Source: Pediococcus argentinicus
GTDB lineage: Bacteria; Bacillota; Bacilli; Lactobacillales; Lactobacillaceae
DNA length: 63,278 nucleotides
Reading direction: 5' to 3'
Assembly (NCBI RefSeq): GCF_001437605.1
Contig: NZ_JQCQ01000007.1
Span: 1 to 63,278, forward strand
Both the position numbers and the translations under genes were made by a program. The notes under the pieces were generated by a model. The model ran no database searches and was not told where the DNA came from. It saw nothing but the letters and a program-made list of their open reading frames with translations. Positions 56,033-63,278 of this stretch are shown in pieces (within the stretch, counting starts at the first letter, position 1; the number at the start of each line of letters is the position of its first letter).

Positions 56033-57227
56033 TTTGTGGAGTTCGCGTCTCAAAAAGTACCAACGTCAGAATTTAAAATACTTAAGATATGTATTAAATG
56101 ATCATTTAGTACTAGCTTTAATGTTCTTGGTTGGTGGAGTAGGATTATCGTATTCCAACTGGCTCAAGGGCGTTTCAGATACTAATCCCATTTTGAAGGT
56201 CCTATTATTGGTTCTTTTGATGGTTCCACTATTAGTTGGTCGACCAGTTTTATTGTTAAAAGAAGCTGACAAAGTATTCCTACTGCCACGTGAATCATCG
56301 ATGAAGGATTATATCAAGCATACTCAGTTGCGGAGTACTTTATTACCCTTAATAGTTGGCTTAATCATAGTATTAGTTTCTTTGCCAATGTTGGCGCTAA
56401 CGTTTGCCAGTGTTCCGTCAATTATACTCATTGTTGTATCAATACTTGGATTGATGTTTGCTAAATTGCGGTTTGAAATTAGTTCATTATTTGTTACTTC
56501 TGATCGGTTTATACTAACGAGTATCCTTATAAACTTATTGTTAGTGGCAGTTGGACTTTATTTCAGTCCATTATTAATGTTAATTGGTGCGTTAATTTGG
56601 TCGAGCTATGCTGTTTTTCAAAGCAATCAACAAATTAGAACGGGTAACTTACAGTGGTTGAAATCCTTGCAAAGAGAAAACAATCGAATGAACAGACTGT
56701 ATCGTTTCTTTAGTCTGTTTACAGAGGTCCCACAAATTACGACACATATTAAACGCCGTAAGTGGGCTGATCCCATCGTTAAAATAATTCAAGGCTCAAA
56801 GGTGAACGCGTTTAGAAGCGTTTATGCAAGGTCACTAGTTAGAAGTGGTGATTATGGCAGTCAGTCGATTCGCTTACTAGTGGTAACAGCCTTGATTGCA
56901 ATGTTTAGCTCATCAGTGGTTCTTAAAACATTGATTGGTTCGCTAGCCACATATTTAATTATTGTTCAAATAACACCAATTTTTGAAAAAAATGAACAGA
57001 ATATATTTACCACAGTCTATCCAATTCAAAAACAAATGAGAATTAATGATTTTCGACAAATACTAATTAGATTAATTACGGTTTGTTCTGTTATCATTAT
57101 AGTTTGTTCAAGTGTAATAAACTTTACGCTATCTGGCTTAATGTTTATGTGTTTGGGTCAGGTTTTGGTAGGATTAATAATTTACTGGTGGTATATTCCA
57201 CGTTATATTAAAAAATTATCTTTATAA
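56025..57227 (+). CDS. ecsB: ABC transporter permease EcsB
   Basis: 400 residues with about nine hydrophobic helices, arranged in pairs, and cytoplasmic basic loops (HIKRRKWADPIVK). It fits the EcsB family by length and position directly after ecsA. The ATG overlaps ecsA and has AAGGAGTG upstream. Confidence 0.88.
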   Translation: MNDLWSSRLKKYQRQNLKYLRYVLNDHLVLALMFLVGGVGLSYSNWLKGVSDTNPILKVLLLVLLMVPLLVGRPVLLLKEADKVFLLPRESSMKDYIKHTQLRSTLLPLIVGLIIVLVSLPMLALTFASVPSIILIVVSILGLMFAKLRFEISSLFVTSDRFILTSILINLLLVAVGLYFSPLLMLIGALIWSSYAVFQSNQQIRTGNLQWLKSLQRENNRMNRLYRFFSLFTEVPQITTHIKRRKWADPIVKIIQGSKVNAFRSVYARSLVRSGDYGSQSIRLLVVTALIAMFSSSVVLKTLIGSLATYLIIVQITPIFEKNEQNIFTTVYPIQKQMRINDFRQILIRLITVCSVIIIVCSSVINFTLSGLMFMCLGQVLVGLIIYWWYIPRYIKKLSL

Positions 57228-57241
57228 ACATAGGAGAACTA

Positions 57242-57886
57242 ATGCGAGTAAGAAATAAAACATGGGCTGAGCCTTTAATAGAATCTAATCGAGATCGAAT
57301 TGTCACTAAAGGTGCTGATATAAGGGGCCAATGGCAAAACCGTTTTGAACGTAACCAGCCAATCAATATTGAAGTTGGAATGGGAAAAGGCCAATTTATT
57401 ATTAATATGGCTAAAAAGTACCCAGAGCAAAACTTCATCGGAATCGAAGTCCAAAAATCTGTTGCTGCTATTGCGTTGAAAAATAGTTTAGATATGGATA
57501 TTCAACTACCTAATTTGCAATTTCTATATGCTGATGGCGCTGAGTTAACAGATTATTTTGAAAATGGTGAGATTAACAAAGTTTATTTGAACTTTTCAGA
57601 TCCATGGCCCAAGACGCGTCATGAAAAACGTCGTTTAACCTTTAAAACGTTCCTTAAAGTTTACGAAACAATTCTTGTTGATCATGGTGAACTTGAGTTT
57701 AAGACTGATAATATGGGATTGTTTGAATTTTCATTAACAAGCCTAAATAATTATGGTATGACATATGAGGGTGTCTGGTTGAACTTACACGACAGCTCAG
57801 AAAACGAGCAAAATGTTGAAACCGAATATGAACAGAAATTTAGTGCCATGGGCCAACCAATTTATAAATTAAAAGCCCATTTCTAG
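57242..57886 (+). CDS. trmB: tRNA (guanine-N7)-methyltransferase
   Basis: 214 residues. SAM-binding EVGMGKGQFI, and the family hallmark DPWPKTRHEKRRLT. Methylates G46 of tRNA. It follows ecsB by 14 bases, as often in lactobacilli. Confidence 0.95.
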   Translation: MRVRNKTWAEPLIESNRDRIVTKGADIRGQWQNRFERNQPINIEVGMGKGQFIINMAKKYPEQNFIGIEVQKSVAAIALKNSLDMDIQLPNLQFLYADGAELTDYFENGEINKVYLNFSDPWPKTRHEKRRLTFKTFLKVYETILVDHGELEFKTDNMGLFEFSLTSLNNYGMTYEGVWLNLHDSSENEQNVETEYEQKFSAMGQPIYKLKAHF

Positions 57887-57889
57887 AGA

Positions 57890-57934
57890 AAAAGTCTGAA
57901 GTAAAAACATTAGTTTTTACCTCAGACTCTTTCT
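57890..57934 (+). terminator. Terminator after trmB
   Basis: AAAGTCTGAAGTAAAAAC pairs with TTTTTACCTCAGACTCTTT around a short loop. Confidence 0.78.
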
Positions 57935-57963
57935 ACGTTTATAAACTTTAATATTCTAAATCG

Positions 57964-58069
57964 GTGAAAAAAGGCTGACTCTTCCGCTTAGCTACGAAAA
58001 TCAAACGATTCCAAATGCGAATCATTCGATTTCCTATGCTATGCTCAGAGTCAAACCACCTTTTTTCAC
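57964..58069. repeat. Long extragenic hairpin (about 50-base imperfect arms)
   Basis: Arm 57964-58011 starts GTGAAAAAAGG and includes TGACTCT, TAGC, AAATC and CGATTC; arm 58019-58069 is its near reverse complement with a 4-base insertion near the base and about 10 mismatches. The loop is CAAATGC. It lies between convergent genes and has no coding content. Its size and outer inverted repeat resemble short palindromic extragenic elements. Confidence 0.75.
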
Positions 58070-58083
58070 ACTCTTTTTTAAAG

Positions 58084-58410
58084 TTAACGTCTATAAATAT
58101 CAATGATTGTTCCGGTATAAGCATCAGCAATAAATTCGTATTGAATTAGTTCGTCTTGCTCATAACGAGTAATGCCGCCATAATAAACAGTGGCATTTAA
58201 TCCAAAGCGTTTTAGTGATTCTGTGTGAGATTCAATCCATGCTCCTTCAACTGGCCCGTCTTCTTCAAAAGAACGTCGAACCCGTGCTAGTGCACTTTGG
58301 GGATTTACGCGGCGATGCTGGTTTAACAACCTAGCAATGGAGGCACCAACGACGAAAGCTGTGGCAGAGCCAATTAAAACTGGCATATACCTAAATTTAG
58401 ATTTGGACAT
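58084..58410 (-). CDS. Membrane-anchored PepSY-like protein
   Basis: 108 residues from ATG 58410 behind GAGGGTG. A single N-terminal helix (about 9-28), a basic linker, then a PepSY-like domain ending YEFIADAYTGTIIDIYRR, the characteristic strand with D-x-x-T-G. PepSY domains are thought to inhibit or regulate proteases at the surface. Target unknown. Confidence 0.68.
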   Translation of the reverse strand: MSKSKFRYMPVLIGSATAFVVGASIARLLNQHRRVNPQSALARVRRSFEEDGPVEGAWIESHTESLKRFGLNATVYYGGITRYEQDELIQYEFIADAYTGTIIDIYRR

Positions 58411-58499
58411 ATCAAACACCCTCTCAACTTGTTATTAGGTACATTTTAACATTGTTGTGCTGGGTTTAATAAACGAAAAACATTTAAGGAGAAATAAAA

Positions 58500-59132
58500 A
58501 TGATTGCAAGTTATAACAAAGCTGCAATGGGTGATAATTTAATTGTTATTTTAAAGCCAGATGTAGCAAGTCAAGATATCTCAAAGAATGGCAGTGTAGT
58601 ACGTATTTTTAATACGGAAAATAATGAAACAATTGGTTTTAATTTTATCAACGCATCTGAGTTTGTTACTGATTTAGATGGAGTCGGAGAAATCAAACTA
58701 ACTGATAAGCAAATCAAAATCTTAAATCAAAAGATCGTTGAAGCTGGTTTTGATGATCAACTTGAGATTGATAATGAACCTAAATTTGTTGTCGGATATG
58801 TTAAGAGCACAACTAAACATCCCGATTCAGATCATCTACTAATTACAGAAACTGAAGTTGAAGATGGTAAGACTGTTCAAATCGTCAGTGGGTCTCCCAA
58901 CATGACTGACAACATCAAAGTTGTTGTTGCAAAAGTTGGAGCAATGATGCCAAGTGGATTAATTATTTGGCCTGGTGAACTTAGGGGCGTTGAAAGCAAC
59001 GGTATGATTTGTTCCGGACGCGAATTAGGTCTTAAGAATGCTCCAACTAAAAAAGGTGCTTTGATTTTGCCAGATGATTTTGTTGTTGGAACTGAATTCG
59101 ACTTTGACAAAGGAAATCAAATTTTTAAATAA
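58500..59132 (+). CDS. ytpR: YtpR-like tRNA-binding-domain protein
   Basis: 210 residues. An N-terminal DUF4479-type domain (1-90) and a C-terminal tRNA-binding OB domain (FVVGYVKSTTKHPDSDHLLITETEVEDG, GVESNGMICSGRELGL) like that of PheT and Arc1. Partner of sftA and murC in gene order. AAGGAG precedes the ATG. Confidence 0.88.
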   Translation: MIASYNKAAMGDNLIVILKPDVASQDISKNGSVVRIFNTENNETIGFNFINASEFVTDLDGVGEIKLTDKQIKILNQKIVEAGFDDQLEIDNEPKFVVGYVKSTTKHPDSDHLLITETEVEDGKTVQIVSGSPNMTDNIKVVVAKVGAMMPSGLIIWPGELRGVESNGMICSGRELGLKNAPTKKGALILPDDFVVGTEFDFDKGNQIFK

Positions 59133-59152
59133 TGATGTTTTAGAGGTTAAAA

Positions 59153-61057
59153 ATGCCTAAATATGATGGACCAGCTTTTTTTCGTAAAAACGGAAAGAGC
59201 TCAGACAAGAAAAAATTAAATACAGATATAAATAAATCAGCTGATTCTGGGATGAACTTGAATAAGTCCAAATTTGAACCGGCTTTTAATTCTGAACAAT
59301 TCAAAAAGTTTAAGAATAATGTTGATGAATCTAAAATTAATCATCGCCATCAAACCGAGTTTGAAACTAATAAACCTATTCAATCATCGGAATCACCTAG
59401 GCAGATTGATAACGATCCAGAGCCAGTGGCAGAAACAACGCCTAAAATAACGCTAAGTGTTAAAAGAAATCGGTTAATTAAACGCTCTGCGCCGGTTTTT
59501 AACAATGAACAATCGACAGAAACCAAAAGTAATATTGAATCACAACCAGTACCAGTTCAACAACATCACCACCGCAATTTGAGTGATTTTGAAAAAGCAC
59601 CAGAAACCACTCCTACAGTTGTGAACAGTGAAAGCAGAGAGCTAGGATATCAATTCCCACCACTCAGTCTCTTGCCAGATCCAGTACTGAACTCAGATAA
59701 TACTGACGACTGGGTTCAAGACCAAGTGCAACGTTTGAGTGATGCATTAGAGGATTTTGATGTAGATGCAGAGGTTGTTGATTGGACAGTCGGTCCGACA
59801 GTGACTCAGTTCGAAGTAGAGCTTGGACGAGGGGTTAAAGTAAATAAGATTACTAACTTAGCGGATGATTTGAAATTACAGTTAGCTGCTAAGGATATTC
59901 GAATCGAAGCGCCAATTACTGGTAAGAGTACGGTTGGTATTGAAGTGCCAAACTTCAAATCCAGACCAGTTCTTTTATCGGAAGTTTTGCATTCTGAGGT
60001 ATTTCAAAATAGTGAATCACCATTATCAATTGCTCTAGGAGTTGATTTATTTGGTGAACCACGCGTCTATGACTTACGTAAAATGCCACATGGATTAATT
60101 GCAGGTGCAACAGGTTCCGGTAAAAGTGTGTTTATCAATAGCTTATTAATATCGTTATTATACAAAGCAACACCGCGCGATTTACGCTTGCTACTAATTG
60201 ATCCGAAGGCAGTTGAATTGGCACCATATAATGAGTTGCCACATTTGCTAGCACCAGTAATTTCAGACCCGAAGGCAGCTTCTGCTTCATTAAAGTGGGT
60301 TACCAAAGAAATGGATAATCGTTATGACAGGTTGGCTGCTGCAGGAGCCCGAAATATTGAACAATATAACAAAAAGGCTGTTGAAAGTGGACATGAAGCT
60401 GACAAGATGCCATATATCGTTGTGATTATCGATGAATTAGCAGACTTAATGATGGTTGCTTCATCTGAGGTACAGGATTATATCGTTCGTATTACCCAAA
60501 AGGCCCGTGCCGCAGGAATTCATTTGATTATCGCAACACAAAGACCAAGTGTGGATGTCGTTACGGGATTAATTAAAAATAATATTCCGACACGAGTAGC
60601 ATTCATGGTATCAAGCCAAATTGATTCTCGAACCATTTTGGACCACGCTGGTGCCGAAAGATTGTTGGGACGAGGGGATATGCTATTCCTTGGAAATGGA
60701 CAAAGTAATCCGACTCGAATTCAAGGTTCTTACATTGAAGATGAAATTGACCAAATTACAGGCTTTGTTCGTGGTGAAGAAGCTCCACATTACTTGTTTG
60801 ATCCAACTGAACTGAAGGAATCAGCAATTCAAATGGATCAAGAAGACGAGTTAATGGGGGATGTTTTGAAATATTTAGCTGGTGAAGATACGATTTCAAC
60901 TTCTAAATTGCAACGAATGTTCTCAATAGGGTATAACCGTGCTGCTACGATGATTGATTCATTAGAGAGTCAGGGATATATATCTGGCATGAATGGTTCG
61001 AAGCCACGGGACGTGTACTATTCTGGAAATGAAGATTCAGATTCAACAGATTTATGA
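59153..61057 (+). CDS. sftA: Soluble FtsK/SpoIIIE-like DNA translocase SftA
   Basis: 634 residues. No membrane helices: the first ~170 residues are polar, disordered and rich in Asn, Glu and Pro, then the FtsK alpha/beta motor with Walker A GATGSGKSV and Walker B VVIIDELADLMM, and a winged-helix gamma domain at the end (TSKLQRMFSIGYNRAATMIDSLESQGY). The lack of a membrane domain and position between ytpR and murC indicate SftA, which clears DNA from the septum. Confidence 0.9.
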   Translation: MPKYDGPAFFRKNGKSSDKKKLNTDINKSADSGMNLNKSKFEPAFNSEQFKKFKNNVDESKINHRHQTEFETNKPIQSSESPRQIDNDPEPVAETTPKITLSVKRNRLIKRSAPVFNNEQSTETKSNIESQPVPVQQHHHRNLSDFEKAPETTPTVVNSESRELGYQFPPLSLLPDPVLNSDNTDDWVQDQVQRLSDALEDFDVDAEVVDWTVGPTVTQFEVELGRGVKVNKITNLADDLKLQLAAKDIRIEAPITGKSTVGIEVPNFKSRPVLLSEVLHSEVFQNSESPLSIALGVDLFGEPRVYDLRKMPHGLIAGATGSGKSVFINSLLISLLYKATPRDLRLLLIDPKAVELAPYNELPHLLAPVISDPKAASASLKWVTKEMDNRYDRLAAAGARNIEQYNKKAVESGHEADKMPYIVVIIDELADLMMVASSEVQDYIVRITQKARAAGIHLIIATQRPSVDVVTGLIKNNIPTRVAFMVSSQIDSRTILDHAGAERLLGRGDMLFLGNGQSNPTRIQGSYIEDEIDQITGFVRGEEAPHYLFDPTELKESAIQMDQEDELMGDVLKYLAGEDTISTSKLQRMFSIGYNRAATMIDSLESQGYISGMNGSKPRDVYYSGNEDSDSTDL

Positions 61058-61093
61058 TAGACTAAAATAAATAAGAGTATTGGAGTGGTAGGT

Positions 61094-62404
61094 TTGGATA
61101 AGGAAACAGTTTACTATTTTGTGGGTATTAAAGGTTCAGGTATGAGTTCATTAGCTTTAATCTTGCACGATGAAGGTTTCAAAGTTAAAGGTTCTGATAT
61201 TACAGAATATACATTTACTCAAGATGGTTTGGAAAAGGCGGGAATCGAAGTATTGCCATTTGATCCAAATAATTTAACACCTGGAGTAACAGTCATTGCA
61301 GGAAATGCATTTACTGATGATCATCCTGAAATCAAACGTGCTCGTGAAATGAATTTAACTGTTCTTCGTTATCATGAAATGCTTGGTAAGATGTTAGATT
61401 CTTACACTAGTATTGGTGTAGCTGGAACTCATGGTAAAACCAGTACAACCGGCTTATTAGCTCATGTTTTGGGTGGCGTTGATAAGACTAGTTACCTAAT
61501 CGGAGATGGTTCTGGTAAGGGAACTCCAGACGCTCGTTTCTTCGTATTTGAGGCAGACGAATATCGTCGTCATTTCTTAGCATATCATCCAGATTACTTG
61601 ATCATGACAAACGTTGATTTTGATCATCCTGACTACTACAAAGACCTGGATGATGTTGAGAGTGCATTTGAACAAGCTGCTAAACAAGTCAAAAAGGGTA
61701 TCTTTGCCTGGGGTGACGATCCAAGTTTACGTAAACTCCAACCTAATGTGCCAATTTATTATTATGGAACAAAAGATACAGATGATTTCCAAGCTAAAAA
61801 CATTAACCGTACTACCAAGGGTTCTGAATTTGATGTTGAATATGATGGTCAAATTATTGGTCATTTTGAAATTCCATTGTTTGGTGAACACAACGTACTT
61901 AACAGTTTAGCTGTGATTGCTGTTTCATATTTTGAAAAGGTTGATTTAGACCTTATTAAAAAAGAAATGCTCAGTTATGCCGGTGTTAAGCGCCGTTTTG
62001 CTGAAGAAAAAGTAGCTGACAATGTTTTAATTGATGATTATGCTCATCATCCATCAGAAATTAAAGCAACACTTGATGCTGCACGTCAAAAATATCCAGA
62101 CAAAAAAATTGTGGCAGTTTTCCAGCCCCACACGTATTCACGAACAGCTGCCTTAATGGATGGATTTGTTGATTCATTAAGCAAAGCTGATCAAGTTGTG
62201 TTAACTGAAATATTTGGTTCAGCTCGTGAACAAAGTGGAAAAGTTTCTTCACAAGATTTAGCCGACAAAATTGGAAAAAACACACAATTAATTCATGAAG
62301 ATGATTTATCAGCCTTAACTAGCCAACATGATGCTGTATTAGTATTTATGGGTGCAGGTGATATTATGAAATATGAAAATGATTATAAAAAAATAGTTAA
62401 GTAA
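61094..62404 (+). CDS. murC: UDP-N-acetylmuramate-L-alanine ligase
   Basis: 436 residues. [11 protein letters not shown] near the N-terminus, ATP loop [19 protein letters not shown] and [10 protein letters not shown] are the MurC set. It adds L-Ala to UDP-MurNAc, upstream of MurE in the same pathway. TTG 61094 is preferred: GGAG lies eight bases upstream and the protein then starts MDKETVYYF as in relatives; GTG 61085 overlaps that site. Confidence 0.93.
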   Translation: MDKETVYYFVGIKGSGMSSLALILHDEGFKVKGSDITEYTFTQDGLEKAGIEVLPFDPNNLTPGVTVIAGNAFTDDHPEIKRAREMNLTVLRYHEMLGKMLDSYTSIGVAGTHGKTSTTGLLAHVLGGVDKTSYLIGDGSGKGTPDARFFVFEADEYRRHFLAYHPDYLIMTNVDFDHPDYYKDLDDVESAFEQAAKQVKKGIFAWGDDPSLRKLQPNVPIYYYGTKDTDDFQAKNINRTTKGSEFDVEYDGQIIGHFEIPLFGEHNVLNSLAVIAVSYFEKVDLDLIKKEMLSYAGVKRRFAEEKVADNVLIDDYAHHPSEIKATLDAARQKYPDKKIVAVFQPHTYSRTAALMDGFVDSLSKADQVVLTEIFGSAREQSGKVSSQDLADKIGKNTQLIHEDDLSALTSQHDAVLVFMGAGDIMKYENDYKKIVK

Positions 62405-62496
62405 ATATTAAGTTTATTCTTAAACTAATCGTTTATTATCTTTTTAAAATGAAAGTTGTTAAAATTGCTTAAACGTTTATGAAAGAAGGAATTTAA
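62405..62496. other. Short AT-rich gap before the BI-1 gene
   Basis: Contains the imperfect inverted sequence TTAAGTTTATTCTTAA; no strong promoter or terminator is evident. Confidence 0.35.
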
Positions 62497-63204
62497 TTGG
62501 AACAACCCAGAAATTTAATTAACACACAGGTTGGTTTGAATAGATTTTTAACCAAGATGTACGGATGGATGGCAGCAGCTGTTGCTTTCTCAGGTATTAT
62601 TGCATATCTAGGTGCAACAATTTGGCGTACAGCAGTTCAAACTTTTCTAACACAAGGTAGAGTTGGAATTAGCATCATTTTTATTGGAATGTTTATCTTT
62701 ATGTGGTTTGGGCAAAGATCGGCGTTACAAAATCCAATGATTGGGTTTTTAATGCTATTCGGATTTGCCGGATTCTTTGGAATTACGCTTTCAGGTATTT
62801 TCCTGGTTTATAATCTTGGTACCATTGCGGCAGCATTCTTCTCAGCTGCAATCGTCTTTATTGTTATGGCTGTTATTGGGTTAACAACAAAACGTGATTT
62901 ATCTAAGATGGGTACGCAATTGTTTGGTGCTTTGATTGCGATGATTGTGGTTTCATTAATCAATGCGTTCTTATTGCATAGTCCAGCAGTAACCTTCGTC
63001 TTTTCATTTATAGGCGTTGCCATCTTTTCTCTTTTAACGATGTATGACAATGCACAAATGAAACAGTTATATCTAAACTATGGCGATCAAGTTTCTGAAA
63101 CAGGCTTAGCACTTCAAGGGTCGTTAAGTATGTATCTAAGTTTCTTAAATCTATTTCAATACTTTTTACAAATATTTGGATTCTTCAGTGGAGACCGAAA
63201 CTAA
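62497..63204 (+). CDS. Bax inhibitor-1/YccA family membrane protein
   Basis: 235 residues with seven hydrophobic helices, starting with TTG behind AAGGAA. MYGWMAAAVAFSGIIAYLGA and the C-terminal MYDNAQMKQLY... SLYLSFLNLFQ-like end (SMYLSFLNLFQYFLQIFGF) are typical of BI-1 (TMBIM) proteins, some of which are pH-sensitive calcium leak channels. Role in this organism unknown. Confidence 0.88.
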   Translation: MEQPRNLINTQVGLNRFLTKMYGWMAAAVAFSGIIAYLGATIWRTAVQTFLTQGRVGISIIFIGMFIFMWFGQRSALQNPMIGFLMLFGFAGFFGITLSGIFLVYNLGTIAAAFFSAAIVFIVMAVIGLTTKRDLSKMGTQLFGALIAMIVVSLINAFLLHSPAVTFVFSFIGVAIFSLLTMYDNAQMKQLYLNYGDQVSETGLALQGSLSMYLSFLNLFQYFLQIFGFFSGDRN

Positions 63205-63208
63205 TTTT

Positions 63209-63239
63209 AAAGCTATGACATCAGTGTCATAGCTTTTTT
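63209..63239 (+). terminator. Terminator after the BI-1 gene
   Basis: AAGCTATGACA pairs with TGTCATAGCTT, then T residues. Confidence 0.88.
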
Positions 63240-63278
63240 GTTGGTTCATATTAATTCCCGAATTTAAAATTGAAGTGC

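Overview
The window is AT-rich, gene-dense chromosomal DNA from a low-GC Gram-positive bacterium of the family Lactobacillaceae. Signs of this are a giant LPxTG surface protein with a KxYKxGKxW-type signal, a glpK-glpO-glpF operon with a perfect CcpA cre site, a Lys-type MurE beside a D-aspartate-ligase-like enzyme and a racemase, an arginine T-box in front of argS, and Bacillus/Lactobacillus gene orders (yheA-yhaO-yhaN-yhaM, prsA, hit, ecsAB, trmB, ytpR-sftA-murC). A Companilactobacillus-like species is my best guess; that is inference, not proof.

Layout. 0.1-8.3 kb: lipid II flippase-like protein, rsuA, NAD(P)HX dehydratase, universal stress protein, deoxynucleoside kinase, HAD phosphatase, a small membrane protein, a secreted S53 (kumamolisin-like) protease, a YbjQ-like protein and tRNA-Leu(CAG). 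8.3-19.4 kb: a decayed intergenic stretch, then a ~3240-codon cell-wall adhesin whose reading frame is cut by one in-frame TGA, then an unrecognised 187-aa gene. 19.5-25.4 kb: glycerol operon and an APC-family transporter. 25.5-31 kb: a four-gene operon (asparagine synthase, MurE, ATP-grasp ligase, Asp/Glu racemase) that together could make the L-Lys/D-Asp(Asn) cross-bridge of peptidoglycan. 31-35.7 kb: ABC exporter with divergent TetR regulator and shared operators, a quinone-reductase-like protein, PnuC. 35.84 kb: tRNA-Gly(CCC), used as the insertion site of a ~6.5-kb genomic island (35,896-42,428) bounded by a 14-bp direct repeat. 42.4-45.9 kb: T-box, argS, a Crp/Fnr regulator and ArgR. 45.9-63.2 kb: class A PBP, nuclease/RNase cluster, PrsA, HIT, EcsAB, TrmB, a long extragenic hairpin, YtpR, SftA, MurC and a BI-1 family protein.

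The island is the least ordinary region. It looks like the accessory part of a prophage lysogeny module with the repressor and all replication and structural genes gone. Its integrase carries a frameshift and a catalytic Arg-to-Cys change, and at least two other genes carry nonsense or start-codon lesions. Intact genes remain: membrane proteins, a PH-like protein, and a small gene under a textbook SOS promoter with a LexA box inside the -35/-10 spacer. A 32-bp leader next to one island membrane gene recurs, 26/32 identical, in the decayed region behind tRNA-Leu in front of a broken membrane-protein ORF, suggesting a second, older island remnant.
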